Positions 47,390 through 55,538 of a stretch of 64,000 bases of DNA are shown piece after piece (within the stretch, counting starts at the first letter, position 1; each line of letters opens with the position of its first letter). The position numbers and the translations under genes are program-made. Where the stretch lies: NCBI RefSeq assembly GCF_004342225.1, contig NZ_SMAR01000006.1, forward strand, positions 101,252 to 165,251, in the 5' to 3' direction. The notes under the pieces are model-generated. The model did no database searches, was not told the origin of the DNA, and saw only the letters and a list, made by a program, of their open reading frames with translations. The stretch is from Martelella mediterranea. GTDB lineage: Bacteria; Pseudomonadota; Alphaproteobacteria; Rhizobiales; Rhizobiaceae.

Positions 47390-47677
47390 ATGAATGAATC
47401 TGAAACTCCTGTTGAGAAATCGAGCACGATGCCGGTGATGAAATACGCCATGTGGGCCTGCTGCGCGGTAATGCTGCTTCCAATCGCAGCGTTCGTGATG
47501 ACGGGGGGACTTGCGGGCGGATTGACCTCCGGGCTCTACGTCTTCGCACCTCTGCTTTTGTGCGTCGCCGCACATTTGATCATGCATCAGATGATGGGAA
47601 AATCATGCCATGATACGAAGAGCGAGCGGACCGATGATGTTGCGATCCAGGTGGATCAAAAAGTAGCCGCCAATTAG
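47390..47677 (+). CDS. Small two-helix membrane protein
   Basis: A 95-residue protein from the ATG at 47390 (an upstream ATG at 47369 lies too close to the predicted transcription start). Two helices (AMWACCAVMLLPIAAFVMT and GLYVFAPLLLCVAAHLIMHQMM) are followed by a hydrophilic tail with the MHQMMGKSCHD cluster. DUF2933-type proteins of this size and composition recur in metal-resistance loci. The CC and M/H/C residues could bind copper. Confidence 0.6.
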   Translation: MNESETPVEKSSTMPVMKYAMWACCAVMLLPIAAFVMTGGLAGGLTSGLYVFAPLLLCVAAHLIMHQMMGKSCHDTKSERTDDVAIQVDQKVAAN

Positions 47678-47683
47678 GCCGGG

Positions 47684-47914
47684 GTGAGATTGGGTATCGT
47701 TCGCCGTCTTCTGCCGCTTTGGGCGATGCTCTTACTTGGCGCCTGCGCCCAGACCATCGCGCAATGCGAGCGAAGCGGTGATGTCCGGCTCTCTTCGAGC
47801 GGTCAGGTGGCCGACCTGCCTGCAGGTTGTGAGGTAAAGGAAATAACGGGCAGTGGGCTGGCAGTGCTTGAATGTCGGGACGGCAGGGAGGGCTTCGCCT
47901 TCGCTTTGGAATAG
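47684..47914 (+). CDS. Small lipoprotein
   Basis: A 76-residue protein starting with GTG at 47684. The lipobox is LLLGAC. The mature part has Cys pairs (AQCERSG; AGCEVKE; LECRDGREG). No family is recognised. It lies between the small membrane protein and a DsbA-like gene, all in the same direction. Confidence 0.55.
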   Translation: MRLGIVRRLLPLWAMLLLGACAQTIAQCERSGDVRLSSSGQVADLPAGCEVKEITGSGLAVLECRDGREGFAFALE

Positions 47915-47932
47915 TTGTGAAGGTGACGGGAT

Positions 47933-48703
47933 ATGATTGAAGGACGGCGGAATACATTGGCAGTTCTTGCGACTGTTGCGGCCGCCTACGCCGGGTTTTG
48001 GTATTTTCCGGAACTCGGTTCGACCGAACTCAACTTCGAGGACGTTCAATACCCGCGGGGCTTTCGCAGGCTGTCCGCCAGCGAAAGCTCGAGCGGCTTC
48101 GATCTCTTCATCGGAATGAACGCCATGGGTCCGGATAGTCTGGCGGATGCCGAAGCGCGGGTCAGGGCAGATATCTGCGGTGCGCTCTACGGCGATGACC
48201 TGTCTGCAACACAGCGCGTTCCGGTGGCGTTTTTTACAGAGTATTATTGCCCTTATTGCCGTGTTCAGACCAGGACGCTTGCGGCGCTCGATGCACGTCC
48301 CGACAGCAACCTGCGTGCCATCTGGCACGAATTGCCGCTTCTCGGGCAATCGTCGGAGGTCGCGGCCAAGGCGGCGCTGGCGGCGAAACGCCAGGGTGCC
48401 TATGTCGCATTTCATGAACGGCTCATGAAATCCTCGTTTGTGGCGACACCGGAATATTTACAGGCTTTGGCGCGAGACATCGGTGTCGATCACCAACGCC
48501 TGATTACCGACATGCGAAGCGCCCCTGTTACCGAAGAATTGGAAAACAGTGCTGCTCTCGCACGGGTATTCGGCATTTTTGGAACGCCCGCCCTGATAAT
48601 CGGGCGAACGATCATCCAGGGCCAGATCGATGAGAAGACCATTCTGCGTGTTGCCGAGATGGAAATCGAGGAAGATTGGACGTCCCAGTGTCAGACAGCG
48701 TGA
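47933..48703 (+). CDS. DsbA-family thiol oxidoreductase (ScsC-like)
   Basis: A 256-residue protein with an N-terminal signal anchor (LAVLATVAAAYAGFWYF). The active site is CPYC (TEYYCPYCRVQTR, about residue 104) and the cis-Pro loop is GTPALIIG. It overlaps the next gene (TGATG). Followed by scsB, it probably forms a thiol relay for copper-damaged periplasmic proteins. Confidence 0.85.
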   Translation: MIEGRRNTLAVLATVAAAYAGFWYFPELGSTELNFEDVQYPRGFRRLSASESSSGFDLFIGMNAMGPDSLADAEARVRADICGALYGDDLSATQRVPVAFFTEYYCPYCRVQTRTLAALDARPDSNLRAIWHELPLLGQSSEVAAKAALAAKRQGAYVAFHERLMKSSFVATPEYLQALARDIGVDHQRLITDMRSAPVTEELENSAALARVFGIFGTPALIIGRTIIQGQIDEKTILRVAEMEIEEDWTSQCQTA

Positions 48704-50580
48704 TGAACAAATTCTCGCGGCTTTTCGTCGCAAAGCTGATTCTGCTGGTCTGCCTCGGTTTTCTCGGCGCGGGGCTGGCCAGTATGTCGAACGCCGCCGA
48801 ATCCGGGAGCTTTTCCAACCCGGCTCTCGAGGCGCGTCTGATCGCAGCCGAAAACGGAGTCGGCCCGAACGCGACGTCCCTGTCCGCCGGGCTGCATCTG
48901 GAGTTGGGCGAGGGCTGGAAGACCTATTGGCGGTCCCCGGGCGAGGTCGGCATCCCGCCCTCGATCGACTGGGCGGGATCGGAGAATGTGGAAGAGGTCG
49001 AATTGCTCTGGCCCGCCCCGGAACGGTTCACGGCCTTCGGGATCGAGAATTTCGGATATCACGACGAGGTCGTATTTCCGCTGCGTATCGCATTGTCCGA
49101 CCCCGGCGCGCCGGTGCGATTGAACGCCAATGTCACGCTTCTGACCTGCTCGACCGTTTGCGTCCCGCAGGAGTTCACACTGACCCTGTCGCTGCCACGA
49201 GCCAGCGGAATCGACGCGGATGCGGCGGCGCTCATCTCGGCCTATGCCGAAAAGGTGCCGGAGGAGGGGGCTGAGAGCGGTATCTCGATCCAGTCGGCCT
49301 ATCTCGACCCGGACATGACCGCCCTGACGCTGGTCGCACACAGTGAGCGTCCCTTCGCGGGCCCGGATGTCTTTCCCGAACTGGGCGCGGGCACGGCATT
49401 CGGCAAGCCGGATATTCGTCTGGGCGACGGGGGCCGTCTGCTCTGGGCCCGATTGCCCGTTCTGAGCGCGGCCGCGGATCTGCCCGATCTGCGGATCACC
49501 GTGACCGATGGCGACCGTGCGGCCAGCCTGTTCACGGAGTTGGCCGATGCAGCACCGCAGCCGCCCTTCGCCCTGGACCGCGTGCTGCCGGGTCTGGCGG
49601 AACTGGCCTGGATCGCCGCAATCGCCTTCCTCGGCGGTCTTGTCCTGGCCGTGTTTTCCGCCAACCTTTTCGGGGCATTCGAAATCGAGCTGCCGTCTTC
49701 CTTGCAGACCCGGCTCGCCCGCGCCGGCGGTGGCAAAGGCTATAGCGGCGACTTTGCGACAGGTGCCTTTGCCGCCATCCTCGCGACACCCTGTTCGGCG
49801 CCGTTCCTGGGCACGGCTGTTGCCTTTGCGCTGGCCGGGCGGCTGCTCGATATCGCGGTGATCTTCACGGCCCTGGGGATCGGTCTGGCCTTGCCCTATC
49901 TCATCGTTGCCGCGTTTCCGGCGGCGATCTCGCGCCTGCCGAAACCGGGCCGCTGGATGCTGTGGCTGAAGATCCTGCTGGGGCTGGCATTGGCGGGCAC
50001 AGCCGGCTGGCTGTTCTGGGTGCTGATCGGTGTCGGTGGCATGACGTCCGCGCTTGCGGTTCTGACAGCCAGCGCAGTCCTCGTCGTGATTCTGTCTTTC
50101 AGTCGCCTGGCCGCAGGTGCTCGCTTGTCCGGGGCTGCGGCCACGGGCGCGTTGGCCATCTTCCTGGCGGGATTCCTTTCTGCGGCCGGCACGCCGAACG
50201 CCAAGCCGGCGACGGACTGGGCCGCATTCGACCGTCGAGAAATTCCGAAGCTCGTGTCGCGCGGAGAGGTGGTTTTCGTGGATGTGACCGCCGATTGGTG
50301 TCTCACCTGCAAGGCCAACAAGGCGCTCGTGCTTGACCGCGCGCCGGTTCGAACGGCCCTTCGCGCGCCGGGCGTGACGGCGATGCAGGCCGATTGGACC
50401 CGGCCCGACGAGGCAATCTCGCGCTATCTGGAGACCTTCGACCGCTACGGTATTCCGTTCAACGCTGTCTATGGACCCGGCGCTCCCGAGGGTATCGTCC
50501 TGCCCGAGCTCCTGTCGTCCGAAGCGGTTCTATCAGCGCTCGAGAAGGCGGCGGAGCGCGCGGTGGCGTCGGGCGGATAG
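48703..50580 (+). CDS. scsB: ScsB/DsbD-like thiol reductase with shortened membrane domain
   Basis: A 625-residue protein. The N-terminal DsbC-like domain carries TLLTCSTVCVPQEFTL (about residues 150-165). The C-terminal thioredoxin domain has DWCLTCKANKA (about 530). The membrane domain keeps the second half-repeat with ATPCSAPFLGTAVAF, but the first half is missing: the sequence passes directly from AWIAAIAFLGGLVLA to VFSANLFGAFEIELP (about residue 310), where relatives have PCVLPVLSLK and further helices. The redox partner Cys of the membrane domain is therefore absent, so electron transfer may be lost or altered. Confidence 0.85.
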   Translation: MNKFSRLFVAKLILLVCLGFLGAGLASMSNAAESGSFSNPALEARLIAAENGVGPNATSLSAGLHLELGEGWKTYWRSPGEVGIPPSIDWAGSENVEEVELLWPAPERFTAFGIENFGYHDEVVFPLRIALSDPGAPVRLNANVTLLTCSTVCVPQEFTLTLSLPRASGIDADAAALISAYAEKVPEEGAESGISIQSAYLDPDMTALTLVAHSERPFAGPDVFPELGAGTAFGKPDIRLGDGGRLLWARLPVLSAAADLPDLRITVTDGDRAASLFTELADAAPQPPFALDRVLPGLAELAWIAAIAFLGGLVLAVFSANLFGAFEIELPSSLQTRLARAGGGKGYSGDFATGAFAAILATPCSAPFLGTAVAFALAGRLLDIAVIFTALGIGLALPYLIVAAFPAAISRLPKPGRWMLWLKILLGLALAGTAGWLFWVLIGVGGMTSALAVLTASAVLVVILSFSRLAAGARLSGAAATGALAIFLAGFLSAAGTPNAKPATDWAAFDRREIPKLVSRGEVVFVDVTADWCLTCKANKALVLDRAPVRTALRAPGVTAMQADWTRPDEAISRYLETFDRYGIPFNAVYGPGAPEGIVLPELLSSEAVLSALEKAAERAVASGG

Positions 50581-50634
50581 GGCGCGCTCTTCATGTGGGG
50601 AGGCATCAATAAACTGCCACGGAAAGGAGGTTCG

Positions 50635-51579
50635 ATGAGTTCCGAAACAGAATTCCATATTCGTGGACACGGATCGCACATGCCGACAAGCGGGCGGGGT
50701 ATGGTCATCTCGGCCTGGCTGACCGGCGTCTATTTCATCATTGAGCTTGGTATCGGGCTCTGGACCGGATCGATCGCTGTCCTGTCGGATGCATTCCACA
50801 CGTTTTCCGCCGTGGGCGGAATCCTCGTCGCCGTGGGCGCGGCCCGGCTTTCCCGGCGGCCTGCCGATGCAACATTCAGCTTTGGCTGGTACCGCTCCGA
50901 AATCCTCGGCGCGCTGGTGAATGGCGGGTTCCTGGCCGGAATGGCCTTCGTCGTTATCTATATGGCCGCGATGCGGCTGAACGCGCCCATCGACCTGCCG
51001 ACAGGGCCAATGCTGCTTGCTGCAGCCGGGGGTCTTGTGACGGAGTTCATTTCGCTTGGCCTCATCTGGAAACAGAGCCGGAGCGACATGAACGTGCGCG
51101 GCGCGCTCTGGCACATCATCCAGACCTTCGTGGGCAGCCTGCTCATCATCGTCACGGCGCTGGTGATCCGCTTTACCGGTTTCCTGATGATCGACCCACT
51201 TCTGGGCATGGCTTTCGGCTTCGTGCTGCTCTGGGCCAGCTGGGGCATCCTGCGGGATGCGGCGCGGCTCTTGATGGAGGCAGCGCCGAGCGAGATAGAT
51301 TTGAACTCGGTGATCGCGGATCTGGAAGCGCTCGACGGTGTGCACGACGCGCATCATGTCCACGCATGGACATTGACCAGCGGGCGGAACGTGTTTTCGG
51401 CGCACCTTCGCGTGGGTGACGGCGTGGACCCGCAGGCGGTGCAACGACGGGCGCACCGCTTGCTGCGCCGCGATCACGGCTTCTTCTTCGTAACGCTCCA
51501 GACTGAAACCGAGTGTCTGGACGAGTCGGGTGCCGAGACGATCGATATCACCTCGGGCCATCAGGTCGGCCATGTCTGA
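50635..51579 (+). CDS. CDF-family divalent metal exporter (ZitB/CzcD type)
   Basis: A 314-residue protein from the ATG at 50635, behind AAAGGAGG. Six helices; the helix-2 metal site is LSDAFHTFSAVGG and the helix-5 site is ALWHIIQTFVG, where Zn exporters usually have HxxxD, so selectivity may differ. The C-terminal cytoplasmic domain has HDAHHVHAWTLTSG. It exports Zn or similar ions by proton antiport. It overlaps the next gene by 8 bases. Confidence 0.85.
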   Translation: MSSETEFHIRGHGSHMPTSGRGMVISAWLTGVYFIIELGIGLWTGSIAVLSDAFHTFSAVGGILVAVGAARLSRRPADATFSFGWYRSEILGALVNGGFLAGMAFVVIYMAAMRLNAPIDLPTGPMLLAAAGGLVTEFISLGLIWKQSRSDMNVRGALWHIIQTFVGSLLIIVTALVIRFTGFLMIDPLLGMAFGFVLLWASWGILRDAARLLMEAAPSEIDLNSVIADLEALDGVHDAHHVHAWTLTSGRNVFSAHLRVGDGVDPQAVQRRAHRLLRRDHGFFFVTLQTETECLDESGAETIDITSGHQVGHV

Positions 51580-52348
51580 CGGTTCGCTCCGCTTGTGGCT
51601 GGCACGCAAGCTGATCGGGCGCATCGTCGCCCGGGCGGCGGGGCGCGGCCTTGCCACGCGCGGCCTGCGCGACACGGAGGGGTGCGAGATCCGTTGGCTG
51701 ACGCCCGAAATCGAGGCATTCGTGGTGGCGATGACCGCGGAAACCGTCCGCCTTCGCCCCCATGCGCAGCAGGCAGAGCTTCCGACTTTCGGTAGCCGGC
51801 TGATGGTGGAAATGGCGATCTGGACGATTGCAGCCGACCGCAGCCTGCGCGCTTGTGGCATCGCGCCCGAGACCGCGCGACAGGTGGTCGCCGATCTCGG
51901 CTGGGACATCTACCGGCGGATGCTGGCGCTCAGCGCATTGCCCGTGCGCCTGCTCACCCGCGATTCCGGCCGTCGGCTGCGCTGGACCATCCGCGCGCTG
52001 CTGGTGTTTCCCTTCGCGCCCTCCGGTGCGCCGGGTTACGCCGTTCGGGTCAGCCGGGACGGGGACGACCTGTTCACGCATTTCACCCATTGCCCGCCGC
52101 AGAGCTTCGTGCGCCGCATCGCCCGGGCGGAGGACGATCCTGAGTCGCTGGAGTCGTTCCGGCAGAGCTGCTGCCGCTACGACTGGCCCGGTGCCGACGT
52201 CATCGCCGGGGATGGCCAGCGCGGTCACTATCGCCGCCGGCGTACTCTGTCCCATGGCGACCCGGTCTGCGACATGTGCTGGATCGGGAACGCGAGCCGC
52301 GACGCAATAAGTGGCCAGGAGGACCGCGACGAGCCGGCGGCGTCCTGA
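51572..52348 (+). CDS. L-2-amino-thiazoline-4-carboxylate hydrolase-like protein
   Basis: A 258-residue soluble protein. The C-terminal region, with FTHCPPQSFVRR, FRQSCCRYDW, RRRTLSHGDPVCDMCW, has the Cys/Asp pattern of the ATC-hydrolase family (ring-opening in L-cysteine synthesis from thiazoline), members of which often have unknown substrates. Several Cys could also bind metal. It is coupled to the CDF gene. The family call is by pattern and moderately sure. Confidence 0.5.
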   Translation: MSDGSLRLWLARKLIGRIVARAAGRGLATRGLRDTEGCEIRWLTPEIEAFVVAMTAETVRLRPHAQQAELPTFGSRLMVEMAIWTIAADRSLRACGIAPETARQVVADLGWDIYRRMLALSALPVRLLTRDSGRRLRWTIRALLVFPFAPSGAPGYAVRVSRDGDDLFTHFTHCPPQSFVRRIARAEDDPESLESFRQSCCRYDWPGADVIAGDGQRGHYRRRRTLSHGDPVCDMCWIGNASRDAISGQEDRDEPAAS

Positions 52349-52380
52349 GAGCGTGAACGAGAGAGGATCAGAACCGACCC

Positions 52381-53295
52381 ATGCGCACCATCCTGTTACT
52401 GCTTCTCATCACCTTCTCGGAGGCGACAATCGGCGTCTTCGTCAAGCTGACAGGCGGTCTGATCCCGATCCACACGGTGAATTTCTACGCCATCCTCACG
52501 GCCGCGCTGTTCCTCATGATTCTGATGCCGTTCGCAACCGGGAACCCGCTTCGCGTTCCGTGGAAGAACCTCAAGGACACCGCCATCATCGGTATGCTGA
52601 TCGCCACCCAGATCAGCGTCTTCAATTACGCCATGACCCTGGTGCCGATTGCCAACGCGGTCATTTTCTGGAGTATCGCGCCGTTCTTCACCTTCATATT
52701 CTCGGCGCTGTTTCTCGATGAGAAAGCAAGCTGGGGTCACTACCTGACCTTCGCGGTCGCCATCATGGGCATTGTTCTCGCGAAACCGCTGGAGGGCGGA
52801 TACATGGTCGGAAATCTTGTCGCGCTTGCCGATGGGGCGATCTATGCCGCGATGATCACCTACATGCGCCACGAAGGCAAATCCGAGACCGGTAACGACA
52901 TCGCCTGGTCCATGCTTGTTGCCGCCCTCGTGCTGTCGCCGGTGCTGGTGATCTTCGGACCCGGCGACATCATGGCAATGACAGTCAATGAGCGGATCGG
53001 CATTGCTGCTCCGGCCGGGCTCTGGGCGCTGATGCTGGGACTGGTCTCTACCGGGTTCGCCTATTTCGGCATCTCGCTTGTGCTGAAGACGCTGAACGCC
53101 AACGTCTATTCGCTGGTCGACATCATCGTATCGCCGGTGGTTGCGGCAACGCTGGGCTTTCTCGTATTCGGAGAGGTCCCGGCGACGGGCATGATCTATG
53201 GCGGCGCGTTGCTTCTGACGGCCGGGTTCGTCCTGACCCGTCTGACCACCCGGGACGATCCAAACCTTGCGGCGCATCCCTGTCAGTGCACCTGA
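52381..53295 (+). CDS. EamA/DMT-family transporter
   Basis: A 304-residue membrane protein with ten helices in two EamA repeats (ITFSEATIGVFVKLTGG at the start; ALMLGLVSTGFAYFGISL in the second half). DMT transporters export small metabolites or metals; the substrate is unknown. It ends the operon that starts at 47390. The C-terminus has two Cys (HPCQCT). Confidence 0.82.
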   Translation: MRTILLLLLITFSEATIGVFVKLTGGLIPIHTVNFYAILTAALFLMILMPFATGNPLRVPWKNLKDTAIIGMLIATQISVFNYAMTLVPIANAVIFWSIAPFFTFIFSALFLDEKASWGHYLTFAVAIMGIVLAKPLEGGYMVGNLVALADGAIYAAMITYMRHEGKSETGNDIAWSMLVAALVLSPVLVIFGPGDIMAMTVNERIGIAAPAGLWALMLGLVSTGFAYFGISLVLKTLNANVYSLVDIIVSPVVAATLGFLVFGEVPATGMIYGGALLLTAGFVLTRLTTRDDPNLAAHPCQCT

Positions 53296-53331
53296 TCGCA
53301 TTGGCAGGGAAACCATAGCGCTGTTTCGGCC

Positions 53332-54501
53332 TCAGCCGGGCAGCTCTGACATCGCCTGCCGGATTTCCTGCGCACGCGGGTCGTCGGGAGGCAGGGTCTC
53401 GGCGAGCCTGTTGGCGGTCAGATATGCCTCCCGCGCCTTCGCCGCCTCACCGAGGACGCGATAGGCGTTGCCCAGTCGCATCCAGCCATCCAGGTCATCA
53501 GGGTCGTCCCGCAGCCGCTCGGCCAGCCGCTCAACCATCGAGCGAATAAAGGCGGCCCTGTCGTCCTCGCTCATGTCCGCTGCGGCGGCGACATCGCCCG
53601 CGGTGGGGCCCGGCGTATCGCCGCCAGCCGTGGGCGCGAATGCCGCGAGGCTGACCGGCTCGCGGCCGAGCGTCTCGCCGATGCTGTTGGCCTGCGCGAC
53701 GAACGCCTCCATCCAGGGCGCGGGGCCATTGGCCGCGTCCAGCCGGGCAATCAGCAGATCGTGGGCCTCCGCGCCGTCGCCCGCCTGATCGAGCGCGATG
53801 GCCTCGTAGTACGTGGCCGCCGGATTGGACGGATCCATGTCGCGTGCCCGTCCGATGGCCGCGCGGGCCGCGGGCGTCACGATCCCGTCATCCGCGGCGA
53901 TCAGCGCCTCGGCGTATTGCGACAGGATGGCCGAACTGGCATCCGGGCGCTCGGTCACGTTCTCCATGGCGGATACCGCATCCCTGTAGCGGCCCATGCG
54001 CATGTAGGTTTGGCCAAGCAACATCCACCCCTCGGTCGGGCCACCGCCCGGATCGCTTTGCAGGCGCTCCAGCAAACGTACCGTCAACCCGGCGATTTCA
54101 ACCTGCTGGTTTCGCTCCGCCTCACGCTCGGCGAACGCGATGCTCGGCATGTCGGGCGATCCCAGTTGCAGGTAGAGCGCTGCCGCGGCCACAGGCACCG
54201 TCAAGGCGGTCGCCCAGACGACGACGCCGGCGGAGCGACCCGACATGGCCGGCCGCGCGCGTTGGCCTTTCCGTTCCAGCGACAGGATACGCCGCTTGAT
54301 CTCGATCCGGGCGGCGCGGGCTTCCTCCGGCGAGATCAGGCCGCGTTCCGCATCGGCGTCCACCTCCCGCAGCTGATCGGAGAGGATGGAAATGGAGCCG
54401 TCGGTTCGGTCGGAAACCTTCGATCCGAAGGACCGCAGTGGAAGCAGCAGGAAACCTGCGGCAAGCAGCGCCAGAAACGCAAAGACAATCCAGAGCATCA
54501 C
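53332..54501 (-). CDS. ccmI: Cytochrome c biogenesis protein CcmI (CycH)
   Basis: A 389-residue protein. Two N-terminal membrane helices flank a cytoplasmic loop (DADAERGLISPEEARAARIE), followed by TPR repeats (EGWMLLGQTYMRMGRYRDAV; DGWMRLGNAYRVLGEAAKA). It presents apocytochrome to the haem lyase CcmF. It overlaps ccmH by 4 bases; both appear intact. Confidence 0.88.
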   Translation of the reverse strand: MMLWIVFAFLALLAAGFLLLPLRSFGSKVSDRTDGSISILSDQLREVDADAERGLISPEEARAARIEIKRRILSLERKGQRARPAMSGRSAGVVVWATALTVPVAAAALYLQLGSPDMPSIAFAEREAERNQQVEIAGLTVRLLERLQSDPGGGPTEGWMLLGQTYMRMGRYRDAVSAMENVTERPDASSAILSQYAEALIAADDGIVTPAARAAIGRARDMDPSNPAATYYEAIALDQAGDGAEAHDLLIARLDAANGPAPWMEAFVAQANSIGETLGREPVSLAAFAPTAGGDTPGPTAGDVAAAADMSEDDRAAFIRSMVERLAERLRDDPDDLDGWMRLGNAYRVLGEAAKAREAYLTANRLAETLPPDDPRAQEIRQAMSELPG

Positions 54502-54974
54502 GGCTCATTCCTTTCGCGCTGCGCCAACAGTTCGGAAACCCGGCGCTCTTCTTCGGCGCTCAGGCCTGCCTTCGCCTTGCGCCGACCGGACCTGGCAAGG
54601 ACCGCGACCACACCGCCGGCCCCCAGCAAAAAGAGTGCGAGCGGCGTCAACCAAAGAGCATAGGTTTCCGGTTTGAATGGCGGTTTCAACAGGACATAAT
54701 CGCCATAGCGCGCCTGAATGTAATCCAGCACCTGCTGATCGGTGTCTCCGGCAACCAGCCTTTCACGGACCAGCAGCCGCAGATCGCGCGCAACGCCCGC
54801 GTTCGAGCTGTCGATGTCCTGGTTCTGGCAGACCACACAGCGCAAGTCTTTGGAGATCTCTCTCGCACGGGTCTCAAGGATCGGATCAGCCAGCATTTCG
54901 TCGGGTTCGACGGCATGGGAGGCAAGCGGCAAGGCGATCACGATCAGGATCGTCAGCACGACAATTCGGATCAT
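54498..54974 (-). CDS. ccmH: Cytochrome c biogenesis protein CcmH (CcmL)
   Basis: A 158-residue thiol protein with a signal peptide ending ASHA-VEP. The redox motif is LRCVVCQNQDIDSSNA (CxxC), and a membrane helix (ALWLTPLALFLLGAGGVVAVL) follows. It reduces the CXXCH cysteines of apocytochrome c before haem ligation. Start at 54974, overlapping the ccmG stop (ATGA). Confidence 0.92.
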   Translation of the reverse strand: MIRIVVLTILIVIALPLASHAVEPDEMLADPILETRAREISKDLRCVVCQNQDIDSSNAGVARDLRLLVRERLVAGDTDQQVLDYIQARYGDYVLLKPPFKPETYALWLTPLALFLLGAGGVVAVLARSGRRKAKAGLSAEEERRVSELLAQRERNEP

Positions 54975-55534
54975 GTTCCCGCTCCTGTTGCAGCACGTGC
55001 CTGCGCGAGCGCGGTTGCGAACTTCTCTTCCGCCTCTGCGCCGACGACCGGGCCGACATAGCGGAAAAGAACCGTGCCGTTGCCCGAGACGATGAAGGTT
55101 TCCGGCACGCCTGAAATGCCCCACTCGATCCCGGCGCGGCCGTTCAGATCGGATCCGATCCGCTCATAGGGGTTGCCCAGGTTCTCCAGCCAGGCGCGCG
55201 CGTCCTCGGGCTTGTCCTTGTAGTTGATGCCCATGAGTCGCACGCCGCCCTGTTCGACCATTCGGGTCAGGACCGCATGTTCGGCCCGGCAGGGGACGCA
55301 CCAGGAGGCGAAGACATTGACCACGACCGGCGCAGGATTGTCCGTCAGGTCCGCCCGTGACAGGCCGGGCACACCCACGTGATCCACCGGCGCCAGATCG
55401 AATTCCGGTGCCGGCTGAGAGATCAGCACCGACGGGATCGCGTTCGGGTCGCGGCTTGGATTGAGGCCTCAGAGAAAGAAACCGCCGACAATCAGCGCAA
55501 TCAGGATCGGCAGGGCGGCGAGGGCTCGGGTCAT
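54971..55534 (-). pseudogene. ccmG: ccmG (DsbE), interrupted by a nonsense codon
   Basis: The signal/anchor starts at MTRALAALPILIALIVGGFF (55534). A TGA at 55469-55471 replaces the usual Trp after FFL. The thioredoxin domain continues in the same frame: GLNPSRDPNAIPS, then FASWCVPCRAEH (CxxC) and SGVPETFIVSG. A restart at 55429 would lack the membrane anchor. CcmG reduces CcmH; loss would impair haem attachment unless a chromosomal copy supplies it. Confidence 0.88.
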
Positions 55535-55538
55535 GGAC

